A stretch of 64,000 nucleotides of DNA from Robertmurraya kyonggiensis (GTDB lineage: Bacteria; Bacillota; Bacilli; Bacillales; Cytobacillaceae). Positions 55,423 to 64,000 of the stretch are shown piece by piece (position 1 is the stretch's first letter; every line of letters starts with the position of its first letter). The notes beneath the pieces are model-generated. The model was not told the DNA's origin, did no database searches, and worked only from the letters and a program-made list of their open reading frames with translations. A program made the translations under genes and the position numbers. The DNA is taken from contig NZ_SWBM01000001.1 in assembly GCF_005116465.1 (NCBI RefSeq), forward strand, positions 682,001 to 746,000. The letters run 5' to 3'.

Positions 55423-55439
55423 GGCGGCTTTTAGCCGCC
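55423..55439 (+). other. GC-rich hairpin after cheY
   Basis: GGCGGC/GCCGCC with loop TTTTA, without a T-tract. Could pause polymerase or block 3' decay, separating cheY from fliZ by about 80 bases. Confidence 0.5.
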
Positions 55440-55494
55440 TAATCCTTCTTATAAGCATGACAGGAAAAAATACTTATGTCAGAGGTGTACCCAG

Positions 55495-56169
55495 TTGCAA
55501 AAGATACATAAAATCATCAAGGTGATGCTACTCTTATTTGTTGTCCTTATTTGCGCAGATATAAAAGTCTATGCAGAACCAGAAGATAGCGTAAAGGATT
55601 TGTTTGAGGAGCCAGCAGATAAAAACAACGAGACAAAGCAAACGCCTGAAAAAGAGACAGATGATGTCACTGCTCAGGAAAATACAACTGTGGGGATAAC
55701 AGCCTGGGATGTCATAAAGATGATTTTTGCAACGATCTTTGTGATTGCACTTCTTTACTTTCTGCTGAAGTATATCAATAAGAAAAGCCATGGCTATAAA
55801 GATTCTCAATTGATTCAAAACATTGGAGGAGCGCCTCTTGGTGCAAACCGCTCTGTGCAAATGATTAAAGTTGGGGAACGAGTTCTTGTGGTCGGTGTAG
55901 GAGAAAATATTCAGCTGTTAAAAGAAATTGAAGACGAAGAAGAAGTTCGTCAAATCATCGAGGATTATAACAACAAAATGGAGCAGCTCATAAGCCCAAG
56001 CGATATTGTGACAAAGGTTCTTCAAAGAACAAAATCTCTAAATGTATTCGAGAAGGAAAAAGAAAATAGTTCATTTTCTTCCCTCCTGAAATCACAATTA
56101 GATAAGATTTCAAAGGAACGTAAGAAGTTATATGATGAAATGGAGAAGAAAGGGCCAGACGAAAGATGA
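55495..56169 (+). CDS. fliO: FliO/FliZ flagellar export assembly protein
   Basis: 224 residues; N-terminal signal-like helix (about 5-22, ending VYAEPED), an acidic outer segment, one transmembrane helix (about 65-87), and a cytoplasmic FliO-type domain (GGAPLGANRSVQMIKVGERVLVVGVGE). Called FliZ in older B. subtilis naming. Helps assemble FliP into the export gate. TTG start with AGAGGTG upstream; overlaps fliP by 4 bases. Confidence 0.9.
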   Translation: MQKIHKIIKVMLLLFVVLICADIKVYAEPEDSVKDLFEEPADKNNETKQTPEKETDDVTAQENTTVGITAWDVIKMIFATIFVIALLYFLLKYINKKSHGYKDSQLIQNIGGAPLGANRSVQMIKVGERVLVVGVGENIQLLKEIEDEEEVRQIIEDYNNKMEQLISPSDIVTKVLQRTKSLNVFEKEKENSSFSSLLKSQLDKISKERKKLYDEMEKKGPDER

Positions 56170-56831
56170 ATGAGTTTATGGAGTTTTTTAACACAAGCGA
56201 CCCCGCTAACGTATCAACATCTGTGAAGCTAATGTTGCTTCTGACCGTAATGTCCTTAGCTCCGAGCATCTTGGTTTTAATGACTTCTTTCACTAGAATT
56301 GTTATCGTTCTTTCCTTTGTCAGAACGGCGCTTGCCACACAGCAAATGCCACCTAACCAAGTAATCATTGGCTTATCTTTATTTTTAACTTTTTTCATTA
56401 TGGCTCCTACATTTCAGGAGGTTAATAAAGAAGCGTTAACCCCCTTGTTTAATGAGGAGATTACGCTTGATGAAGCGTATGAGCGGGCATCGATGCCGCT
56501 TAAGGAATTTATGAGTGCAAATACGAGGCAAAAGGATTTAGCTTTATTCTTAGAATATACAAAGGCTGAACGTCCTGAGTCCATTGCGGACATTCCATTA
56601 ACGACATTAGTTCCGGCCTTCGCCATTAGTGAAATTAAAACGGCGTTTCAAATTGGCTTCATGATCTTTATTCCGTTTCTTGTCATTGATATGGTGGTTG
56701 CTAGTATCCTAATGTCGATGGGGATGATGATGTTACCGCCAGTTATGATTTCATTGCCATTTAAAATTTTGCTCTTTGTCCTCGTAGACGGATGGTATTT
56801 AGTTGTGAAATCCCTATTAGATAGCTTTTAA
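56166..56831 (+). CDS. fliP: FliP flagellar export gate protein
   Basis: Core of the FliPQR channel. Hydrophobic with about four helices; motifs LTSFTRIVIVLSFVRTALAT (quoted at 20), PPNQVIIGL and PFKILLFVLVDGW. 221 residues, no cleavable signal peptide, as in Bacillus. Start overlaps fliO. Confidence 0.97.
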   Translation: MNEFMEFFNTSDPANVSTSVKLMLLLTVMSLAPSILVLMTSFTRIVIVLSFVRTALATQQMPPNQVIIGLSLFLTFFIMAPTFQEVNKEALTPLFNEEITLDEAYERASMPLKEFMSANTRQKDLALFLEYTKAERPESIADIPLTTLVPAFAISEIKTAFQIGFMIFIPFLVIDMVVASILMSMGMMMLPPVMISLPFKILLFVLVDGWYLVVKSLLDSF

Positions 56832-56845
56832 GCAGGTGAAAATGT

Positions 56846-57115
56846 ATGACTCCAGAAAGTGTAATCTCAATCGCAGAGCAAGGGATATGGGTGGTACTAT
56901 TGGTCAGCGGCCCATTGTTGGTACTGGCATTAGTTGTCGGATTGATTATTAGTATTTTTCAGGCGACCACTCAAATCCAAGAGCAGACACTGGCGTTTGT
57001 TCCAAAAATTGTTTCAGTTTTATTAGGAATTGTCTTCTTTGGAAAGTGGATGCTGAGTCATATGCTCTCCTATGCCAATGAGATATTCTCTAATTTAACT
57101 AGGTTTGTGGGATGA
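56846..57115 (+). CDS. fliQ: FliQ flagellar export gate protein
   Basis: 89 residues with two transmembrane helices (about 17-37 and 50-75) and the family motif ATTQIQEQTLAFVPKI. GCAGGTGAA upstream. Part of the FliPQR gate. Confidence 0.97.
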   Translation: MTPESVISIAEQGIWVVLLVSGPLLVLALVVGLIISIFQATTQIQEQTLAFVPKIVSVLLGIVFFGKWMLSHMLSYANEIFSNLTRFVG

Positions 57116-57119
57116 ATAT

Positions 57120-57896
57120 ATGCTAGATATGGTTCCAGAATTTCCTGCGTTTTTATTAATATTTGTTCGAGTAACATCCTTTTTCTTGATGATGCCTTTC
57201 TTTTCGTATCGAACGATTCCGGCAACGCATAAGCTAGGATTTGGTTTCTTTCTTGCTTGGATTATGTTCTATACGATCGATGCACCGGTTCTTGAAATAA
57301 ACGGTGCATACTTTTTATTAATCATGAAAGAAGCTCTTGTCGGCCTATTAGTCGGTTTTATTGCTTACTTAATTCTTTCAGCCATTCAAATTGCTGGGGG
57401 ATTCATTGATTTTCAAATGGGCTTCGCGATTGCAAACGTAATCGACCCACAAACTGGTGCTCAAAGTCCTCTAACCGGTCAATACTTTTATATGGTTAGC
57501 TTACTTTTCTTACTTAGTGTAAATGGTCATCATCTACTTTTAGATGGTGTTTATCATAGCTATGAATTTATACCGATTGATCAACCGTGGATTTCTTTTG
57601 GTGATGAAGAAATTGTAATCTTCGTATTAAAAGCATTCAGTTATATGTTCATGATTGCCTTGCAAATGTCTATTCCGGTTGTTGGAAGTTTGTTTTTAGT
57701 CGATGTGGCCTTAGGAATTGTAGCTCGCACAGTACCTCAACTAAATGTATTCGTTGTGGGGCTACCAATAAAAATCGGCGTAAGCTTCATCATCATTATT
57801 GCCGTTATCGGGGTAATGATGGGAGTTGTCTCGCAAGTTTTTGAACAAATGCTGGTGACAATGAGAGGCCTTATGGATCTAATTGGAGGTTCATAA
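57120..57896 (+). CDS. fliR: FliR flagellar export gate protein
   Basis: 258 residues, about six transmembrane helices; conserved RVTSFFLMMPFFSYRTIP and GGFIDFQMGFAIANVIDP. I choose ATG 57120, five codons into the longest frame (TTG 57105, which would overlap fliQ), because relatives start close to this point. Its stop abuts flhB. Confidence 0.94.
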   Translation: MLDMVPEFPAFLLIFVRVTSFFLMMPFFSYRTIPATHKLGFGFFLAWIMFYTIDAPVLEINGAYFLLIMKEALVGLLVGFIAYLILSAIQIAGGFIDFQMGFAIANVIDPQTGAQSPLTGQYFYMVSLLFLLSVNGHHLLLDGVYHSYEFIPIDQPWISFGDEEIVIFVLKAFSYMFMIALQMSIPVVGSLFLVDVALGIVARTVPQLNVFVVGLPIKIGVSFIIIIAVIGVMMGVVSQVFEQMLVTMRGLMDLIGGS

Positions 57897-58979
57897 ATGG
57901 ATTTCGTAAGATTAAATTTACAATTTTTTGCTGGAGAGAAAACAGAAAAGGCAACACCAAAAAAGCGTCAAGATAGTAGAAAAAAAGGACAGGTTGCCAA
58001 AAGTCAGGACATAAATACAGCGATCGTATTGCTTGCTGTATTTCTCGTCCTAATGTTTGCCGGTAATTATTTTTATACTTCCTTATTGAATATATTTCGT
58101 CATTCCTATCAGGAATACATTGGCATGGACCTCACCGAAAAAAATGTACAAATGATTTTTCTCGATATTCTTGAAGAGTTAGTCTTTGTACTTGCTCCAA
58201 TCATGGTTGTTGCTATGCTTGCCGGAGTGATAGCCAATTATATGCAATTTGGATTTTTGTTCTCAACAGAGTCAATTCAGCCTAAATTGGAAAAATTAGA
58301 CCCAATCAAAGGATTTAAAAGAATCTTTTCGATGAGGGCGATTATTGAGTTACTAAAATCGATATTAAAAATTGTTCTAGTAAGTGTTGCAACGTTTTCG
58401 GTCCTTTGGATGCGGAAAGAAGAAATCCTAATTCTTGCGCAAAAGTCGGTTGGTGCAAGTCTTGCTACGATCGCGAATTTAACGGTGCAAATGGGATTAA
58501 TCGCTTGTGTGCTTCTCATTTTCTTAGCAGTACTCGATTATTTATATCAAAAATATGATTTCGAAAAAAATATTCGAATGTCAAAACAAGATATAAAAGA
58601 TGAGCATAAGAACATCGAAGGGGACCCGTTAATCAAATCTAAAATTAAACAACGTCAACGGGAAATGGCGATGAGGCGGATGATGCAAGAAATTCCGAAT
58701 GCCGACGTCGTCATTACAAACCCTACCCATTATGCCATTGCGTTAAAGTACGATGAGCATAAATTGGATGCCCCTTTTGTTGTAGCAAAGGGTGTTGATT
58801 TTATGGCACAGAAGATAAAACTTATCGCCAAGGAAAATGAAGTCATAATGGTGGAAAATCGACCATTAGCGCGTGCCTTGTATAGCCAGGCGGAAATTGG
58901 GGATGTCATCCCAGAGGAATTTTTCAAAGCGGTAGCAGAAATTTTAGCGTATGTCTATCGCACGAAGAACAAAATCTAA
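57897..58979 (+). CDS. flhB: FlhB export switch protein
   Basis: Four-helix membrane protein whose cytoplasmic tail self-cleaves in the NPTH motif, visible as VVITNPTHYAIALKYDE. Cleavage permits the FliK-triggered switch to filament export. N-terminal AGEKTEKATPKKRQDSRKKG. 360 residues. TTGGAGG upstream. The 93 bases to flhA show no feature. Confidence 0.97.
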   Translation: MDFVRLNLQFFAGEKTEKATPKKRQDSRKKGQVAKSQDINTAIVLLAVFLVLMFAGNYFYTSLLNIFRHSYQEYIGMDLTEKNVQMIFLDILEELVFVLAPIMVVAMLAGVIANYMQFGFLFSTESIQPKLEKLDPIKGFKRIFSMRAIIELLKSILKIVLVSVATFSVLWMRKEEILILAQKSVGASLATIANLTVQMGLIACVLLIFLAVLDYLYQKYDFEKNIRMSKQDIKDEHKNIEGDPLIKSKIKQRQREMAMRRMMQEIPNADVVITNPTHYAIALKYDEHKLDAPFVVAKGVDFMAQKIKLIAKENEVIMVENRPLARALYSQAEIGDVIPEEFFKAVAEILAYVYRTKNKI

Positions 58980-59072
58980 ATCACCATGATTAATTATTTG
59001 CCGGATATTCTAAAGACCGGTTTAGTTTTAGGGGTTGTGTTGTAGAGATGCAATCTTGATAGGGGGAACATC

Positions 59073-61112
59073 ATGAAAGCGAAAGATTTATCTGTATTGC
59101 TTGCGGTTATTTTAATAGTGGCGATGCTCATAATCCCATTACCAACATGGTTATTGAGCTTGCTTATTATCGTAAATATCGCAATAGCATTACTGATTCT
59201 TTTAATATCAATGAATATCAATGAACCACTACAATTTTCAGTCTTTCCCTCGCTTCTATTATTAGTAACGTTGTTTCGATTAGGACTGAATGTATCGACA
59301 ACTCGTGCGATCCTTTCTACAGGAGAGGGTGGTGGAGTAGTAGAAACCTTTGGCTCCTTCGTAATCGGTGGAAATATCGTTGTCGGATTAGTTGTATTCT
59401 TTATCTTGGTAATCATAAACTTCATCGTTATTACAAAAGGTTCAGAACGTGTTTCTGAAGTAGCGGCACGTTTTACATTAGATGCAATGCCAGGGAAACA
59501 AATGAGTATTGATGCGGACTGAAATGCCGGTATGATTTCAGAGCAGGAAGCCCGAAAACGACGTGAGAAGGTTAGTAGTGAAGCTGATTTCTATGGCTCT
59601 ATGGATGGTGCCAGTAAATTCGTTAAAGGTGACGCCATTGCTGGTATCATCATTACACTCATAAACCTTGTCTTCGGGATTGTCATAGGTGCTGTACAGC
59701 TCGGACTTCCTTTAGCAGAAGCTGCAACAAGATTTTCATTGTTAACAGTAGGTGATGGGCTAGTTAGCCAAATCCCAGCCTTATTAATCTCTACTGCTAC
59801 AGGTATTGTCGTAACAAGAGCAGGTGCATCAGATGGAAGCTTGTCACAGGATATTTCAAAACAGCTTCTTGCTCAGCCAAAAATGATGTACGTTACAGGC
59901 GGAACAATCATCGTATTAGGTTTATTAACACCAATTGGGATCGTCATTACATTACCAGTTGGTGGTTTACTCATTTTTGCTGGATATAAAATGTCCAGAA
60001 CTCCTGTAGAAGAAAAAGAACCACTGGAAGAGCTAGATGAACAAACTCAGGCAGATGAAATGAAAAGTCCTGAAAGCGTCGTTAGTCTCCTAAATGTTGA
60101 CCCAATTGAGTTTGAATTTGGCTATGGATTAATTCCTTTAGCAGACTCAAATCAAGGCGGGGATTTATTAGACAGAATTGTCATGATTAGAAGACAGCTT
60201 GCGATTGAGCTTGGACTCGTCATTCCAGTTGTACGTATTCGAGACAATATTCAGCTTCAACCAAATGAATATCGACTTAAAATCAAAGGGAATGAAATGG
60301 CAAGGGGAGAGTTACTACTCGATCATTATCTAGCCATGAGCCCTGGAGTTGAGGATGATTCGATCGAAGGAATTGATACAGTTGAGCCATCCTTTGGCCT
60401 GCCAGCTAAGTGGATTACCGAAGGAATGAAGGAGCAGGCTGAAATATTTGGCTATACAGTCGTCGATCCACCTTCCGTTGTATCCACTCACATCACAGAG
60501 GTCATAAAAGCGAATGCTTATGAGCTTCTCGGTCGACAAGAAACAAAGCAACTGATTGACCATGTGAAAGAAAGTTATCCAATTTTAGTAGAGGAAGTTA
60601 CACCAAATCCTCTTTCTGTTGGAGAAGTACAGAAAGTGCTTGGCAAGCTCTTACGCGAAAATGTTTCAATACGAAATCTACCTATTATTTTTGAAACCTT
60701 GGCTGACTTCGGTAAAGTGACTTCTGATACAGACTTATTGACTGAATACACCCGTCAGGCGTTAGCGCGTCAGATTACAAATCAATATAGCTCAAATGGA
60801 CAAACCCTAAAGGTTGTCACAGTCTCTGGAAAAGTGGAGAAAATCATTGCTGATGGTGTACAAACAACGGAACACGGAAATTATCTTTCCATTGATCCAA
60901 GTGTGTCACAAACTATCCTTGAATCGATTGCGAATCAAGTTGAGCAGCTTTCTTTAATGGAACAAACACCGATTGTGTTATGTTCACCGGCTGTGAGAAT
61001 GTATATCCGTCAATTAACAGAGCGTTACTTTCCACAAATTCCGATTTTGTCCTATAACGAGCTAGAGGCCAATGTTGAAGTACAAAGCGTAGGGGTGGTG
61101 AACATAGATTGA
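59073..61112 (+). pseudogene. flhA: FlhA flagellar export gate protein, interrupted by an in-frame TGA
   Basis: FlhA is the large export-gate ring: eight N-terminal helices and a cytoplasmic docking domain. Here the frame from ATG 59073 runs 149 codons and meets TGA at 59520-59522; the same frame continues without shift (AAT GCC GGT ATG) to 61110. Joined length is 679 codons, the normal FlhA length. The break falls in [13 protein letters not shown]-stop-NAGMISEQEARKRR, where the family has Leu (DADLNAG). One T-to-G change in a TTA codon would explain it. No ribosome binding site precedes ATG 59532. Possible readings: real loss-of-function mutation, sequencing error, or low-level UGA readthrough. 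All downstream helices and the cytoplasmic domain are otherwise intact. Confidence 0.93.
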
Positions 61113-62278
61113 AGGTAAAAAAATACGTGGCATCCTCCATGCCAGAAGCGATGAAACAAATTCGTACTGAATTAGGAAATGACGCGGTCATTTTAAATTC
61201 AAAAATCGTCTATACCGGTGGTTTTCTCGGTTTTTTTAGAAAAAAGAACATCGAAGTGATTGCTGCTATGGATCAGGTAGGGAAAATGGAGCCAAAGGTG
61301 AAAGAGAAGCCGAAGTTAGCTCCGATTTCTCAACCTGTGAAAAATCCTCCAATCGCTAAGCCTCAGGTGATCAGCACTCCAGAAAATAGACTAGATCGTC
61401 CATCTGGAGATTTACTCAATGAGTTAGCAGAGTTGAAGGCAATGGTGAAAAACATGAGCGCAACAGGTCAAGGTGGGATGTCCTACCCTGGACCTTTGGA
61501 TGACCTAAGTCGTGAGCTCAAAAAGCAAGAAATTGAACCATATATCCGTGAAGAATTAATGTCTGTATTGTTAGAAAAATGGTATACCGTTGGTGCTGTA
61601 TCCTCTGAGGAAGAGGTAAAAGCGTGGTGCAAGGATTTGATGAAGGAACGAATCTCTGGTCTGCCATATGGAGACATATCGTTTGCGAAAAAATATGTTA
61701 ACGTAGTTGGTCCAACTGGTGTTGGGAAGACGACTACCTTAGCAAAAATAGCGGCGGATTCGATTCTTAAATTCCATAAAAAGGTCGCTCTCATTACGAC
61801 TGATACATATCGAATTGCGGCGATCGAACAGTTAAAGATATATGCAAAAATATTGGCTATTCCTTTAGAGGTTTGTTATAACCTCGATGACTTTAGAAAA
61901 GCCTGCGAATCCTTTAAAGATTATGATGTTGTTCTAATTGACACTGCAGGGAGAAATTTTCGAAACGAACAATACGTGGTAGAATTGAAGCAAATTCTTG
62001 ATTATGACAATGACATGGAAACCTTCCTTGTACTTTCTTTAACTTCAAAACAGAATGATATGGAAGAAATCTATAAACAGTTTTCAAGCATTGCAATTAA
62101 CCAATTCATTTTTACAAAAATGGACGAAACTTCATCGTACGGTGCGATGTACAACATGATTGACAAGTATCGAATTGGAGCAGCTTATTTAACTAATGGA
62201 CAAAATGTCCCAGACGATAAGGTGGCAGCATCAGCAGACGTGATTACCAATCTGATTCTTGGGGATGAAACGAAATGA
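61109..62278 (+). CDS. flhF: FlhF SRP-type GTPase
   Basis: Controls flagellar number and position with FlhG. Basic N-terminal B domain (KKYVASSMPEAMKQIRTELG), N domain, G domain with [15 protein letters not shown] (about 196-210), DTYRIAA, DTAGR and TKMDETSSYG. 389 residues. TTG start overlaps the flhA stop (TTGA), so translation may be coupled to the end of the interrupted flhA; polarity on flhF is a possible consequence of the upstream TGA. Confidence 0.95.
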   Translation: MKVKKYVASSMPEAMKQIRTELGNDAVILNSKIVYTGGFLGFFRKKNIEVIAAMDQVGKMEPKVKEKPKLAPISQPVKNPPIAKPQVISTPENRLDRPSGDLLNELAELKAMVKNMSATGQGGMSYPGPLDDLSRELKKQEIEPYIREELMSVLLEKWYTVGAVSSEEEVKAWCKDLMKERISGLPYGDISFAKKYVNVVGPTGVGKTTTLAKIAADSILKFHKKVALITTDTYRIAAIEQLKIYAKILAIPLEVCYNLDDFRKACESFKDYDVVLIDTAGRNFRNEQYVVELKQILDYDNDMETFLVLSLTSKQNDMEEIYKQFSSIAINQFIFTKMDETSSYGAMYNMIDKYRIGAAYLTNGQNVPDDKVAASADVITNLILGDETK

Positions 62279-63141
62279 AAGACCAAGCTGAGGCATTAAG
62301 AAAAAAGTTACTTCAAAAAGAACAAAAACCGATGATAGCCAAAACATTAGCCGTTGTTAGTGGAAAAGGTGGAGTAGGAAAATCGAACTTTTCGTTAAAC
62401 TTTGCCATTACTTTATCTAAGAAGGGTCATAAAGTGTTACTATTTGATATGGATGTAGGAATGGGTAATATCGACATTCTATTAGGAAATAGTTCACAAT
62501 ATAGCATCGTTGATTTTTTTGATGAACAAGAATCTTTAAAGGATATTGTCACAGAAGGACCCAATGGCCTTCACTATATTGCTGGGGGAACAGGACTCAG
62601 TCGTCTTTTTAAGGTAGAAGAGCGATTAATGAATAAATTTACAGAGGAACTATCGGCGCTTTTCGAATATTACGAATATGTCATTTTTGATATGGGTGCA
62701 GGTGTAACAGAAGAGTCTCTTCACTTTATTCTATCGGTCGATGAAATCATTTTAGTAACGACACCTGAACCAACATCTGTAACGGATGCTTACTCGATGT
62801 TAAAGCATATTCATATGCTAAATGAACAAGTCCCATTCTTAATCGTTGTGAATCGAGCACTTTCTGAAGAGGATGGAGTTCAAACATTCAACCGACTAAA
62901 GATGGTTGCTAGAAGATTTTTAGATAGAGAAGTAAAGCCATTAGGAATGATTCCTGATGATCGAGCTATCCCGGCGGCGGTAAAGAAGCAAGTTCCATTT
63001 GTTATAAATGAAAAATCGGCAGCGTCGAAAGCCCTTATACAAATTGTCGACATGTATGAGAAACATAATTTCACAGAACTTCAACCAGCAAGAACTTTTC
63101 ATTTTGTTTCAAAGTTGAAGCAATTTCTCTTTGAAAGGTAG
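62275..63141 (+). CDS. flhG: FlhG (YlxH/FleN) MinD-like ATPase
   Basis: Regulates flagellar pattern by stimulating FlhF and interacting with FliM/FliY. Deviant Walker A KGGVGKSNF, DMDVGMGNIDILLG, and the C-terminal membrane-targeting helix (FHFVSKLKQFLFER). 288 residues. Starts on the last bases of flhF (ATGA). Confidence 0.96.
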   Translation: MKDQAEALRKKLLQKEQKPMIAKTLAVVSGKGGVGKSNFSLNFAITLSKKGHKVLLFDMDVGMGNIDILLGNSSQYSIVDFFDEQESLKDIVTEGPNGLHYIAGGTGLSRLFKVEERLMNKFTEELSALFEYYEYVIFDMGAGVTEESLHFILSVDEIILVTTPEPTSVTDAYSMLKHIHMLNEQVPFLIVVNRALSEEDGVQTFNRLKMVARRFLDREVKPLGMIPDDRAIPAAVKKQVPFVINEKSAASKALIQIVDMYEKHNFTELQPARTFHFVSKLKQFLFER

Positions 63142-63152
63142 TGCTACCCGTC

Positions 63153-64000
63153 ATGCAAAAAATTAAAGTGCTTATTGTCGATGATTCAGCATTCATGAGA
63201 AAACTGATACAAGACTTTTTATCAGAGCATCCGTCCATAGAAGTAATAAGCACAGCTAGAAATGGGGAAGACGCCCTAAAAAAAATCAAGACATTGAGTC
63301 CGGATGTTGTCACCATGGACGTGGAAATGCCAGTACTAAATGGTATAGAAGCGCTCAAAAAGATAATGAATGAGCACCCAGTACCAGTATTAATGCTCTC
63401 TAGTACGACAAAGCAAGGTGCGGAAAATACTATCCAAGCTATGGCTTTGGGTGCTATTGATTTTATTGCAAAACCATCTGGAGCAATTTCTCTAGATCTT
63501 TATAAAGTAAAAGAAGAGTTAATTCAAAAGGTAATTTCTGCTAGTAAGGCGAATTTAACCCAGCTATCAAAGGATTCAAACGACGATTGTGTAAAAAGAA
63601 CTATTCCACCTTCTGAGGAATGTAGTAAAATAGAACGAAAGGGACCATTATCTGGGACCCGTGAAAAAACTATTTCAAAAAAGCTTATCTGTATAGGAAC
63701 ATCGACTGGTGGCCCTAGAGCATTGCAGCAAGTTGTAACGAGACTTCCAAAAAATATAGATGTACCAGTATTTATCGTGCAGCATATGCCGGCTGGCTTT
63801 ACAAAAAGCCTAGCAGAAAGACTTAATTCTCTCTCAGAATGTATTGTAAAAGAAGCGGTCGATGGAGAAATTGCTGAAAGAGGGACAATCTATATTGCTC
63901 CGGGGGGGTTCCACTTAACTGTCAAGGAAATGGGGACAAGCTTAAAAATCCAATTAGATGATGTTACTCCACCAAGAGGTGGTCATAGACCATCAGTTGA
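63153..64000 (+). CDS. cheB: CheB receptor methylesterase response regulator (cut by window end)
   Basis: Removes methyl groups from chemoreceptors after phosphorylation. Receiver domain about 1-125 (VDDSAFMRKLIQDFL, phospho-Asp in VVTMDVEMPVLNG, AKPSG), a poorly conserved linker, then the esterase domain with CIGTSTGGPRAL (catalytic Ser) and VQHMPAGFT (catalytic His). It reads open to base 64000 with 282 codons visible; the catalytic Asp region lies beyond. ATG 63153 is used; GTG 63141, touching the flhG stop, is an alternative, and neither has an ideal ribosome binding site. Confidence 0.94.
   Translation, partial: MQKIKVLIVDDSAFMRKLIQDFLSEHPSIEVISTARNGEDALKKIKTLSPDVVTMDVEMPVLNGIEALKKIMNEHPVPVLMLSSTTKQGAENTIQAMALGAIDFIAKPSGAISLDLYKVKEELIQKVISASKANLTQLSKDSNDDCVKRTIPPSEECSKIERKGPLSGTREKTISKKLICIGTSTGGPRALQQVVTRLPKNIDVPVFIVQHMPAGFTKSLAERLNSLSECIVKEAVDGEIAERGTIYIAPGGFHLTVKEMGTSLKIQLDDVTPPRGGHRPSV

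Noticed and set aside
59520-59522. Selenocysteine codon in flhA
   Set aside because: The family has Leu here, there is no redox role, and I see no obvious selenocysteine insertion stem directly after the TGA; a point mutation is simpler.

Overview
The window is a gene-dense, AT-rich piece of a Firmicutes chromosome, almost certainly Bacillaceae. Gene order follows the Bacillus subtilis rsmB (yloM) to cheB region nearly gene for gene. Almost all genes are on the + strand; only rpmB is on the - strand. Spore-specific spoVM, CodY, FapR, PrkC and a split-start-codon style with many GTG/TTG starts all fit a spore-forming, peritrichously flagellated Bacillus relative. I cannot name the species from the sequence.

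Layout. (1) 1-6450: end of rsmB, rlmN, the prpC/prkC phosphatase-kinase pair, rsgA, rpe, thiN and the 26-residue spoVM. (2) 6765-9386: rpmB (minus) and, divergently, an Asp23-family gene with fakA. (3) 9470-15495: recG, then the FapR-controlled lipid block fapR-plsX-fabD-fabG, with acpP on its own promoter after an intergenic repeat element. (4) 15644-23354: rnc, smc, ftsY, a 52-bp tandem repeat array, ylxM and ffh. (5) 23472-28889: rpsP-khpA-ylqD-rimM-trmD-rplS, a type I signal peptidase, rbgA and rnhB. (6) 28900-33505: ylqG/ylqH (FliK-like and FlhB-tail-like proteins), then sucC-sucD. (7) 33574-40996: dprA, topA, xerC, hslV, hslU, codY. (8) 41521-64000: the fla/che operon from flgB to a cheB gene cut by the window end.

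How it works together. The first 41 kb is housekeeping: ribosome assembly and modification (rlmN, rsgA, rimM, trmD, rbgA, ribosomal proteins), protein targeting (ftsY, ffh, ylxM, signal peptidase), membrane lipid synthesis under malonyl-CoA sensing by FapR, chromosome handling (smc, recG, topA, xerC, dprA) and nutrient sensing (codY). The last 22 kb builds the flagellar basal body, hook, export gate and chemotaxis switch.

What stands out. flhA carries an in-frame TGA at codon 150 in an otherwise full-length reading frame, replacing a Leu conserved in the family; if real it should cripple flagellar export. Other unexplained structure: six exact 52-bp tandem repeats between ftsY and ylxM; a cluster of a terminator-like hairpin plus three tandem palindromes inside the fla operon between fliE and fliF; an 11-bp hairpin separating the Shine-Dalgarno from the start of swrD; a set of four spaced ATTACA boxes upstream of flgB; and the absence of trmFO and sdaAB-sdaAA from their usual places. 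I see no prophage, insertion sequence, CRISPR array, tRNA, rRNA or defence system here, and no clear undescribed multi-gene system.
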